From NCBI GenBank assembly GCA_946482615.1, contig CAMLSF010000056.1, positions 1 to 21,270 of the forward strand: 21,270 nucleotides of DNA, written 5' to 3'. The position numbers were made by a program, and so were the translations under genes. This document shows positions 1 to 6,675 of this stretch, piece after piece. The notes under the pieces were generated by a model that searched no databases, was not told the origin of the DNA, and saw only the letters and a list, made by a program, of their open reading frames with translations. Each line of letters opens with the position of its first letter. Position 1 is the first letter of the stretch. Origin of the DNA: an uncultured Chromatiaceae bacterium (GTDB lineage: Bacteria > Pseudomonadota > Gammaproteobacteria > Enterobacterales > Alteromonadaceae).

Positions 1-21
1 GGCAGTTTTGCATTCACTTAG

Positions 22-50
22 TGCCGGGCCTCCGTCGGATAAGCCCGGCA
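22..50 (+). other. GC-rich hairpin upstream of TonB receptor
   Basis: TGCCGGGC (22-29) pairs perfectly with GCCCGGCA (43-50) around a 13-nt loop. No T-run follows, so it is at best a weak terminator or an mRNA-stabilising or processing hairpin. A stop codon TAG lies at 19-21 in frame 1 just before it, so the hairpin could close an upstream gene that ends at the window edge, but only six codons of that frame are visible and no gene call is made. Confidence 0.45.
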
Positions 51-91
51 TCTTGATGTAAGAAAGAATTAGCTGATAGGACCAAGTTCAA

Positions 92-2743
92 ATGAGCAGC
101 AAGCAACGTTTTAAAATCAGTCAGGTTGGCCGCAGTGTGGTGCTGGCATTAGCCGCATCAGCCAGCATGATGCCTGCACTAGCCCAGGAAGCTCCGGCAA
201 AACCTGCAGAAAAAGAGCAGGAAGTAGAGCGTATTGAAGTCTCTGGCCGTCTGATGAGTTCTGCCGCTTCCGCTGCCGCGGAACGTCGTGAACAACCTTA
301 TGTCGCAGAATTATTAGGTATGGAGCAAATCTCCAGAGCAGGCGACAGCAATGCAGCAACGGCTTTACGCCGGGTCACAGGTTTAACTTTAGTTAAAGAC
401 AAATTTATTTATGTGCGTGGTTTAGGGGAGCGTTATTCCAGCACCTTATTAAACGGCGCTATGGTACCAAGCCCGGATCCAACCCGTAACGTTATCCCAC
501 TGGATATGTTCCCTGCCGGCATAATCGAAAGTTTAGTGGTACAAAAAGCCTATTCACCTGAACTGCCAGCCGCTTTTGGTGGGGGTAGCGTGAATATCCG
601 TACTTCGTCTATTCCATTACAGCGCAGCTTTAACCTGTCGGTCGGTACTGGTTATAGCAGCCTGAACAGTGATGATGCCTACACTTACAACGGTGGTGGT
701 GATGACTGGAAAGGCAGTGATGATGGCACCCGGGCTCTTTCGCCGGAATTACGTGCAGCTTTGGATCAATACGGCACCATCAGCCAGATCAATATTGCAG
801 AAGCTTTAGGTGGTATCAATCAGGGTAACCTGGCACAAGCCGCCACTATAGTGCGGGAATTAGGTTTAAACTTTAACCGTGATGTAGACGTGCAACGTGA
901 GAATATCAAACCTGACTTTGATGGCAGTGTATCTTTTGGTGATAAGTTTGATATAGGCTCCTCTGTATTTGGTGTAATGGCGGGCGTTAGCTACGACAGA
1001 TCAACACAGAATATTGAAGAACAGGAACGTTATTTCTCTGTCTCAGGTGACGATTTAGTGCCTTTAAATATCTATGACGATATTAAAGGTACAGAACATC
1101 AGGTGAAACTGTCTGGCATGCTGAACTTTGGTTTAGAGCTGGATGAAAACCACAGATTTGAGACCGCATCTATTTATCTGCGTGATACCAAAGATGAAAT
1201 CAAAGTTAAAAACGGCGACAGCATAGAAACTGTTAACGAAGCAGACCGCTTTAATACAGACACCTCTATCCGCTACGAAGAACGCTCCATGTTCAGCAAC
1301 CAGATCCGTGGCCGCCATAATTTGCCCTGGTTATATGACATCAGTGTCGATTGGCAATACACAGATGCCAAAGCAGAACGTGATGCACCAGGTGAAATCG
1401 AATACCGTTATGTCAACGAACTTCAGGCCGATGGTTCTTTTACATCCTTCCTGCGTCGTAACCAGAATGCGGTAAACTACAGTTTCGGTAAGATGGAAGA
1501 CGATACTGAAAACGGTAGCTGGAACGCCAAACTGCCCTTTACCTTAGGCAAAGCGGAAATGGTATTAAATGGTGGTTATTCTTACTTTGAGCGTCAACGT
1601 GAGTCTGAAACCAACCTGTTTAACTTCAGTACTGTAGGTTATAGCCTGGATCAGTTGAGTCAGAAGTTTTCAGAGATTTTCTCGGACGAAAGCATTCTCA
1701 ATACAGCCAATGGTTTCCAGATTTCCAACGTCACCACTCAGGCTGATGACTACATAGCAGCACAAATGATCGATGCAGCTTATGTAGGCATGGAAATGAA
1801 CTATGACTATCTGTACCGTTTAAACTTTGGTGTCCGATATGAAGATTTCCGTCAGATTTCTGTGCCGCTCAATGCAGACGGTGAAGTCAGCGGTAATATC
1901 GAAGAATTCCCATTGCTGGAAGATGGTTTTTATCCATCTTTGTCCTTCACCTGGTTTGTCAGCGAAGAACTGCAGGCCCGTTTTGGTTACAGCAGCACTG
2001 TGGTTCGTCCGGACTTACGTGAAGTCACACCTGTGCTCTTTATCGACCCGCTGACGGACTTTAAAGTAACAGGTTTCTCAGGTCTGCGAAGCACAGATGT
2101 CACCAGCTACGATGCCCGCTTAGAGTGGTACTTCGATGAAAGCAACTACAGTCTGGGTGTGTTCTATAAAGATCTGGAAAACCCGATTGAATCCATTGAG
2201 TTGTCAGGTTCAGACGGTAACCTGTTGATGTCATTCCGTAATGGTGACTCTGGTGAAGTTTATGGTATGGAAGCTGAATTCCTGCAACAGCTGAATATGT
2301 TTGAAGGTGAAAACTACGGCTGGTTGGATAACTTCTTTGTCGCTGGTAACTTCACGTACAGCGAATCAGAAATTACTATTCAGCAATTTGCCGGTACCAA
2401 CCTGACCAATCTGAAGCGTCCGCTCAATGGCCACTCCAAGCATGTTGTGAACTTCCAGTTGGGCTTCGATTCAGACAACGATGAACATAACGCTACTCTG
2501 ACTTATAACGTCTTCGGTAAACGTATTGCCTTTGCGGGTGTCAACGACAAAGACGACGCCTACGAGCAGCCGTTTAACTCCTTAGATTTTGTCTATTCGT
2601 ACACGCCGTTTGAATCCACTTCAGTGAAGTTCTCGATGAAAAACCTGCTGGACGAAGATGTTGAGATTATGCAGCAAGGCGAGTTGTTACAACGCCGTGT
2701 TGAAGGTCAAAGCTACGGTTTAAGTTTCAGCTACAAATACTAA
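92..2743 (+). CDS. TonB-dependent outer-membrane receptor
   Basis: An 883-residue outer-membrane transporter that would take up a large or scarce ligand using TonB/ExbBD energy. Residues 1-31 form a signal peptide ending ALA before QE. A TonB-box-like VERIEVSG lies at about 45-52. A plug domain covers about 75-171, with the conserved stretches IYVRGLGERYSSTLLNG (about 106-122) and FGGGSVNIRT (about 162-171). The rest is a beta-barrel rich in alternating aromatic residues that ends in the aromatic C-terminus YKY. The start is supported by AGGA about 10 nt upstream. Length is normal for the family. No Fur or Pho box is visible in the 91 bases upstream, and the gene stands alone with its own terminator, so the ligand cannot be assigned. 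The family call is secure; the substrate is unknown. Confidence 0.93.
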   Translation: MSSKQRFKISQVGRSVVLALAASASMMPALAQEAPAKPAEKEQEVERIEVSGRLMSSAASAAAERREQPYVAELLGMEQISRAGDSNAATALRRVTGLTLVKDKFIYVRGLGERYSSTLLNGAMVPSPDPTRNVIPLDMFPAGIIESLVVQKAYSPELPAAFGGGSVNIRTSSIPLQRSFNLSVGTGYSSLNSDDAYTYNGGGDDWKGSDDGTRALSPELRAALDQYGTISQINIAEALGGINQGNLAQAATIVRELGLNFNRDVDVQRENIKPDFDGSVSFGDKFDIGSSVFGVMAGVSYDRSTQNIEEQERYFSVSGDDLVPLNIYDDIKGTEHQVKLSGMLNFGLELDENHRFETASIYLRDTKDEIKVKNGDSIETVNEADRFNTDTSIRYEERSMFSNQIRGRHNLPWLYDISVDWQYTDAKAERDAPGEIEYRYVNELQADGSFTSFLRRNQNAVNYSFGKMEDDTENGSWNAKLPFTLGKAEMVLNGGYSYFERQRESETNLFNFSTVGYSLDQLSQKFSEIFSDESILNTANGFQISNVTTQADDYIAAQMIDAAYVGMEMNYDYLYRLNFGVRYEDFRQISVPLNADGEVSGNIEEFPLLEDGFYPSLSFTWFVSEELQARFGYSSTVVRPDLREVTPVLFIDPLTDFKVTGFSGLRSTDVTSYDARLEWYFDESNYSLGVFYKDLENPIESIELSGSDGNLLMSFRNGDSGEVYGMEAEFLQQLNMFEGENYGWLDNFFVAGNFTYSESEITIQQFAGTNLTNLKRPLNGHSKHVVNFQLGFDSDNDEHNATLTYNVFGKRIAFAGVNDKDDAYEQPFNSLDFVYSYTPFESTSVKFSMKNLLDEDVEIMQQGELLQRRVEGQSYGLSFSYKY

Positions 2744-2752
2744 TCCCGCCTG

Positions 2753-2794
2753 AAAAGCAGAGTAAGTTCCCCCGCTAACTTACTCTGCTTTTTT
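2753..2794 (+). terminator. Rho-independent terminator of the first TonB receptor
   Basis: A 16-bp perfect stem (2753-2768 with 2777-2792) and an 8-nt loop, followed by a T-run within and after the stem (2789-2794). It starts 10 nt after the stop codon of the receptor gene. Confidence 0.93.
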
Positions 2795-2837
2795 ATTACC
2801 ACAAAAATATAAACTCAAAGTTTCCATCACCAGCACA

Positions 2838-2865
2838 TTTACTGAACCTGATTCTGAAGTACACT
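2838..2865 (+). promoter_or_regulatory. Possible sigma-70 promoter of the GST gene
   Basis: TTTACT (2838-2843) and TACACT (2860-2865) are separated by 16 bp, 35 bp before the GST start. Both hexamers match the consensus only partly, so this is a weak call. Confidence 0.3.
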
Positions 2866-2900
2866 GCTGTTATGACGTATGCCCGGCTGTGGAGTCCTCA

Positions 2901-3608
2901 ATGTATCAACTTTATATCGCCAATAAAAACTACTCGTCCTGGTCGTTGCGACCCTGGTTATTAATGCAGGTGCTGGCTATTCCTTTTGAGGAAAAGCAGG
3001 TCCGGTTTCAGTCCAATGATAACAGTGTCCAATTTAAGGCTTTTGCACCCAATGCCAAAGTGCCTTGCCTGCATCATGACAACTGGGTGGTCTGGGATTC
3101 ACTGGCTATTGTTGAATACTTGGCGGAGCGTCATGCCGGAGTATGGCCAGAGGACAATAAAGAACGCAGTTGGGCCCGTTCTGCTGCTGCGGAAATGCAC
3201 TCAGGTTTTAGCGCGCTTCGCAGCTACTGCCCTTTTCATGCCGGTGGTCGTTTTGATAAAACCCCTTTACCAGACTCTGTGCTGACTGATTTAAAACGTC
3301 TTGAACAGCTATGGCAGGAAGGACTGCAACGTTTTGGCGGGCCTTATCTGGCTGGAGCTCGTTTTAGTGCCGCTGACGCCTTTTATGCTCCGGTCTTATT
3401 TCGTATTCAAAGTTACCAACTGCCTGTAGCAACCACAGTTTTACCTTATATTGAGCTGATGATGAATTTGCCTGCCATGCAACTCTGGTATCAGCAGGCG
3501 CTGGCGGAACCTTTTTGGGATGACGAACACGAAATTGCCGCTTTGGGTTCCGGCACACTGTTGGCGGATCACAGACTGGTGTCGGTTAACTCGTCAGCCA
3601 CAGGGTAA
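2901..3608 (+). CDS. Glutathione S-transferase family protein
   Basis: A 235-residue soluble protein with an N-terminal thioredoxin-like domain and an all-helical C-terminal domain. The N-terminal signature [12 protein letters not shown] (residues 9-20) is characteristic of a bacterial GST subgroup related to the zeta/maleylacetoacetate isomerase type. A serine in this stretch (12, 13 or 15) is the expected glutathione-activating residue. [20 protein letters not shown] (about 51-70) is the usual cis-Pro and glutathione gamma-glutamyl binding region (xVPxL and DS motifs). The ATG at 2901 is chosen over the in-frame GTG at 2889 because GGAG (2891-2894) sits 6 nt before it. The likely role is conjugation or reduction of electrophiles, consistent with the adjacent redox regulator soxR, but the substrate is unknown. 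Its last 40 bases overlap the 3' end of soxR. Confidence 0.9.
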   Translation: MYQLYIANKNYSSWSLRPWLLMQVLAIPFEEKQVRFQSNDNSVQFKAFAPNAKVPCLHHDNWVVWDSLAIVEYLAERHAGVWPEDNKERSWARSAAAEMHSGFSALRSYCPFHAGGRFDKTPLPDSVLTDLKRLEQLWQEGLQRFGGPYLAGARFSAADAFYAPVLFRIQSYQLPVATTVLPYIELMMNLPAMQLWYQQALAEPFWDDEHEIAALGSGTLLADHRLVSVNSSATG

Positions 3609-4051
3609 AAATGCGCACCAGAGCCCTGTGCAGCCAGCTTATCCTGCGGATTGCGCAAAGGGCAATGCGCCATAGATAAACAACCACAACCTATGCACAT
3701 GCTCAATTGATCACGTAAATCTGTCAGTTGAGCAATACGTAAATCCAGCTCCACTTTCCATTGTTCCGACATTTGCTGCCAGTGCTGTTGATCAGCATTT
3801 TTGCCTGGAGGTAATACAGCTAAGGCCTTACCTATTTGTTCCAGCGGAATGCCTGTGCGCTGTGCTACTTTAATAATGGCCACCCGCCTTAGTACATCCC
3901 TCGAATAACGACGTTGGTTACCGGCGTTACGTTGGCTCTGGATCAAGCCCTTTTGTTCATAAAAGTGCAAAGTCGCAACAGATACCCCACTACGTTTGGC
4001 CACTTCTCCCACCGACAATACGGCTTTTTTTGCATCACATTTTAAAGACAT
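3569..4051 (-). CDS. soxR: Redox-sensing MerR-family activator SoxR
   Basis: A 160-residue MerR-family regulator that senses redox-cycling compounds through a [2Fe-2S] cluster. The N-terminal winged helix (about 11-50) includes [20 protein letters not shown], and a dimerisation helix follows. The cluster ligands are in CIGCGC plus CPLRN. With the ATG at 4051 the cysteines fall at 119, 122, 124 and 130, the same numbers as in Escherichia coli SoxR, which supports this start over the in-frame GTG at 4060. The short C-terminal tail after the cluster fits the family. The gene is divergent from an NTF2-like gene, and a SoxR box lies between them, overlapping the soxR translation-initiation region, so autoregulation is plausible. 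No soxS gene is in the window, as expected outside the enterics. The identification is very secure. Confidence 0.97.
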   Translation of the reverse strand: MSLKCDAKKAVLSVGEVAKRSGVSVATLHFYEQKGLIQSQRNAGNQRRYSRDVLRRVAIIKVAQRTGIPLEQIGKALAVLPPGKNADQQHWQQMSEQWKVELDLRIAQLTDLRDQLSMCIGCGCLSMAHCPLRNPQDKLAAQGSGAHFYPVADELTDTSL

Positions 4052-4060
4052 AAAAAACAC

Positions 4061-4091
4061 TTGACCTTAACCTTACTTGAGGTTTTAGCAT
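4061..4091 (+). promoter_or_regulatory. SoxR box within a 19-bp-spaced promoter
   Basis: -35 TTGACC (4061-4066) and -10 TAGCAT (4086-4091) are 19 bp apart, the abnormally long spacing used by MerR-family activators. The spacer carries the imperfect dyad ACCTTAACCTTACTTGAGGT (4064-4083), which agrees with the E. coli soxS operator at about 16 of 20 positions as recalled. It faces the NTF2-like gene whose ATG is 31 bp downstream of the -10. Confidence 0.85.
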
Positions 4092-4121
4092 AACCGCAAT
4101 TTCATCACCGGAGAAGTTTTT

Positions 4122-4532
4122 ATGCTGGAACATGCAGTATATGCGATAGGAACAAGTTGCCGTTCTGAACAAGACTGTGCACAGCAATTATTAAATCGCT
4201 TACAGCGCGCTATTAACCAACGCAATTGGGCTTTATTCAGTGAATGTTTTACAGAGGATGTGCTGTTGGTCAATTTACTGGGGCAACGTCTGACTGGGCG
4301 GGCTGAGCTCACATCTTATCTGCAGCAACTGATGGAATTACACCAGGACAGAGTCTGGGTGTATCAACTGCTGCATTTACAACAACTGGATCTGGATACT
4401 TTTTTAATCAACGCAGAACAAAAGTGGCAGCACAAAGAAAGGCAACACAAAGTTGGACTGTGCAGCACTCCGCTTTATGTAGTGAAGCGCCGGGGCAGCC
4501 AATGGCAGATCTGTGCTGGTAATATGCTTTAA
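4122..4532 (+). CDS. SnoaL/NTF2-like small protein under SoxR control
   Basis: A 136-residue protein without signal peptide. The pattern LFSECFTEDVLLVNLLGQ followed by a glycine-arginine turn and a helix (residues about 40-72), then antiparallel strands ending in WQICAGNML, is that of the SnoaL-like/NTF2 alpha+beta cone fold. Members include small-molecule cyclases, isomerases and many stress proteins of unknown activity, so no reaction is assigned. GGAG (4110-4113) lies 8 nt before the ATG. The promoter is the SoxR-type element at 4061-4091, so expression under redox-cycling stress is predicted. The stop codon overlaps that of the opposing solute-binding protein gene (4529-4532). The fold call is moderate and the regulatory call is strong. 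Confidence 0.75.
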   Translation: MLEHAVYAIGTSCRSEQDCAQQLLNRLQRAINQRNWALFSECFTEDVLLVNLLGQRLTGRAELTSYLQQLMELHQDRVWVYQLLHLQQLDLDTFLINAEQKWQHKERQHKVGLCSTPLYVVKRRGSQWQICAGNML

Positions 4533-5266
4533 ATCGACTTATGGACCCAGCGTTTCAAGGCTTTATCCACAACGCCATGCTGTTGCATCAGAGTAAAGTG
4601 TTTTTGGATCTGTTCAGTCTGTAACAAATGATGTGGATTCAAGGCACAATAGACTTTTGCAGGCTCGGCCCAAAGTGGATCAACAGCCAGTTTGGAACTG
4701 TCAAAATGTTGCTGGTAATGGCCGTAACTTAAATCAACTGTCATCACCAAATCGAGCCGTCCCTGCTCCAGACGTTGGATGTTTTTTTCCAGTGACTCGG
4801 CGTCATCACGCACTGCGGCATTGGTTTCAAACAAGGGTTGTAATTCGGGATAGGAAAAACCTCTGGTAGTGCCTATTCGTTTACCGGACAGGTCCTGGTT
4901 AGATCGTACCGGACTATCTCCTGAGCGACGCACTATGTATTGACGGGTATGAAACAACACAGGAGTCCAGCTGAGTTTATAGGTCGCAGGCACCCATTGC
5001 GGGTTTAGAAAACAACTGATATCGGCTTTGTCTGTCACCAGCCATTCAACCACCCGGCCTCTGGGCAAATCCAGGTATTGCACAGGTCTGTTTAATCTGC
5101 TGGCAAGAGCATCCAGCAAGTCTTTTGCTATACCATCGGTTAACCTCTGATGTTGGTCAAAAATAGCATAAGGTGCGGTATTGGTTTGACTGACCACAGC
5201 ACGTAACGGCTCCGCCGACCAAAGCAGATTGGGGAACAGCAAGAACAAAGACCACCACTTCCACAT
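4529..5266 (-). CDS. Orphan periplasmic solute-binding protein (SBP_bac_3-like)
   Basis: A 245-residue secreted protein. Residues 1-18 are a hydrophobic signal peptide (cleavage near WSA/EPL). The mature part has the two-lobe organisation of amino-acid-type periplasmic binding proteins: an N-lobe start LRAVVSQTNTAPYAIFD, the GIAKDLLDALASRL helix, a hinge region around LSGKRIGTTRGFSY (about 130-143), and RLEQGRLDLVMTVD (about 165-178). No permease or ATPase gene is nearby, so it may serve a distant transporter or act as a sensor, as is common for such orphans in Alteromonadales. A TATGAT-like -10 (minus strand, 5304-5309) is present upstream without a good -35. The ligand is unknown. Confidence 0.82.
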   Translation of the reverse strand: MWKWWSLFLLFPNLLWSAEPLRAVVSQTNTAPYAIFDQHQRLTDGIAKDLLDALASRLNRPVQYLDLPRGRVVEWLVTDKADISCFLNPQWVPATYKLSWTPVLFHTRQYIVRRSGDSPVRSNQDLSGKRIGTTRGFSYPELQPLFETNAAVRDDAESLEKNIQRLEQGRLDLVMTVDLSYGHYQQHFDSSKLAVDPLWAEPAKVYCALNPHHLLQTEQIQKHFTLMQQHGVVDKALKRWVHKSI

Positions 5267-5382
5267 CAGAGCTAACTCTATTGTCTGCTACGGCTTTGTA
5301 TTCATCATAACTAAGCATTTACAATTTAAACAGCGACTCAACGCTTAAAGCATAACTTTTATCTCAACTGGTATTTCAGCGA

Positions 5383-5409
5383 AGAAAAAGGCAGCCAAAA
5401 GGCTGCCTT
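5383..5409 (-). terminator. Rho-independent terminator of the porin transcript
   Basis: AAGGCAGCC (5388-5396) pairs with GGCTGCCTT (5401-5409) around an AAAA loop. Read on the minus strand it is followed by a T-rich tail (complement of 5383-5389). It lies about 145 nt beyond the porin stop, so the ERIC-like element is inside the transcript. The plus-strand side is also T-rich, but no plus-strand gene ends here. Confidence 0.85.
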
Positions 5410-5418
5410 GTTTTGTTC

Positions 5419-5546
5419 TATACCCAAAGTAATTGGAGTTACAGCGGGGCGACCAGAGTGTGAGACCCCAGAAGCATAGTTTACCTATGTGACCGGGGCC
5501 TGAGCTCGAAGTCAATAAAGCTGCGGCTTCAAGTACGAAGGGTATA
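5419..5546. repeat. ERIC-like (IRU) intergenic palindromic repeat
   Basis: A 128-bp element with terminal inverted repeats TATACCC (5419-5425) and GGGTATA (5540-5546). The outer 27 bases of each arm agree at about 19 positions. The core has CCCC (5466-5469) against GGGG (5495-5498) around CATAG/CTATG (5475-5479/5485-5489). The length, termini, and CCCCAGnAGC...GTGACnGGGG core match the roughly 127-bp ERIC/IRU sequences known from enterics and Vibrio. Only one copy is in the window. Confidence 0.85.
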
Positions 5547-5554
5547 AATCGGGT

Positions 5555-6460
5555 TTAGAACTTATGTTCTATACCTACAGCAACATAGTCACTGTCGACT
5601 TTGCTGTCGAAATCGAAGCTGCTGTACCAACCAAATAACTTGGTATTTTTACCCAATTTATAATCTGCACCAGCGGAAATGCCGTTGTCATCTTCTAAGG
5701 TCTGGTATTGGGCTTTTAACTCCCACTTATTCAGTGGATAAGCAATGTTTGCCATATAGCCATCAGATTTTTCACCTGTTTCCACTTCTTCCTGCTGCTG
5801 CACCATAGCGCCTAACTTAAAGTCAGCGACTTTAAACTGTACTGTTGCACGACTGGCATCATAACCATTCATTTCACTGTCCATGGCGATTGATGCGTAC
5901 CAGTCAGAATCTTTTAAACTTTCGTCGCCGTAGACAACAGCGTAAGACTGAGCACTTTTTGCGTCGGCTTCATCTTCCATCACATGAGTCAGAAGTAGTT
6001 TAAAGCCCTGAAAAGAAGGTGAGCTATAAGCGATTGAATCGCTCATACGATTTTCGCCTTTCCACAGACTTTTTAAATCCGCTTCATAATCGTTAAACAG
6101 GTCCAGTTTGCCCTGAGACAGTTTTAAAGCCGTGTCGTGACGACCAGCGGTCACAGTACCAAATACACCTTGCAGACCAATAAACTGGTTGCGGGATTTG
6201 ATATTTTTTTCATTCGCTTCGTCAGACGGATCCACTTCCCATTCCAGTTGGTAAATCAGCGTCAAACCCTCTTCCAGCGCATAGTCGCCTTGAATACCAA
6301 AACGGGAGGCATTACTTTTTAACTCGCCGAACGATCCTTCGCCCTCATCAGACTGTTGTGCTGAAACGTTAATTTTTCCGTAGATTTCCCAGTCTTTGGC
6401 CTGGGCCGTTGCAACACAACTTAAAGCCAATGCAATACTTATGAAAGTTTTTGCAAACAT
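5555..6460 (-). CDS. Phosphate-regulated general porin (outer-membrane beta-barrel)
   Basis: A 301-residue Gram-negative porin of the trimeric 16-strand type. The signal peptide is 1-21 (ending AQA). The mature N-terminus KDWEIYGKINVSAQQ is the first beta-strand, and the C-terminus VAVGIEHKF ends in the Phe used for Bam-dependent assembly. FIGLQGVFGTVTAGRHDTAL (about 93-112) is the segment preceding the constriction loop L3, and NRMSDSIAYSSPSFQGFKL follows it. AAAGGA lies 7 nt before the ATG. The upstream Pho box strongly suggests a PhoB-induced role comparable to PhoE (anion or phosphate passage), though the mature protein is rich in acidic residues and is not an OprP-type protein. The long leader and ERIC-bearing 3' region are unusual. 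Family secure, solute preference inferred. Confidence 0.92.
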   Translation of the reverse strand: MFAKTFISIALALSCVATAQAKDWEIYGKINVSAQQSDEGEGSFGELKSNASRFGIQGDYALEEGLTLIYQLEWEVDPSDEANEKNIKSRNQFIGLQGVFGTVTAGRHDTALKLSQGKLDLFNDYEADLKSLWKGENRMSDSIAYSSPSFQGFKLLLTHVMEDEADAKSAQSYAVVYGDESLKDSDWYASIAMDSEMNGYDASRATVQFKVADFKLGAMVQQQEEVETGEKSDGYMANIAYPLNKWELKAQYQTLEDDNGISAGADYKLGKNTKLFGWYSSFDFDSKVDSDYVAVGIEHKF

Positions 6461-6537
6461 GATTTTTTCCTTTCGTAATAGGAGATTTGGGCTAACAAAT
6501 ACTGTTTAGCTAATGAACAACCACTGCATGCAGGACG

Positions 6538-6578
6538 CTCAGCGACCGGCATCAATCTATTGATCGTCCGTTGCTGAG
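6538..6578 (-). promoter_or_regulatory. Long imperfect hairpin in the porin 5' leader
   Basis: CTCAGC (6538-6543) pairs with GCTGAG (6573-6578), and ATCAAT (6551-6556) with ATTGAT (6559-6564). The intervening bases pair in part. It would lie in the untranslated leader if transcription starts near 6621. A 10-bp palindrome CTGCATGCAG (6524-6533) and a short GCTAA/TTAGC hairpin (6491-6510) follow on the way to the start codon. It could act in RNA stability or small-RNA control; function unknown. Confidence 0.5.
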
Positions 6579-6627
6579 CTATTGAAATATGACAATAAAG
6601 CTTCCGCAACATGACGTTTCGGAGGCT

Positions 6628-6661
6628 ATTTTATGACTGAATAATGACAGTATTATGACAA
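6628..6661 (-). promoter_or_regulatory. Tandem Pho box and -10 for the porin
   Basis: On the minus strand three heptamers TTGTCAT, CTGTCAT and CAGTCAT (complements of 6655-6661, 6644-6650, 6633-6639) are spaced by exactly 11 bp with AT-rich 4-bp linkers, the PhoB direct-repeat pattern. Ten bp after the first two repeats is TAAAAT (complement of 6628-6633), the position of the -10 in phoA-type promoters, where the Pho box replaces the -35. Confidence 0.85.
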
Positions 6662-6675
6662 TAAAAAAGGAATGA

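Noticed and set aside
2889..2900. GTG start for the GST gene
   Set aside because: The GGAG Shine-Dalgarno lies just downstream of this GTG and fits the ATG at 2901.
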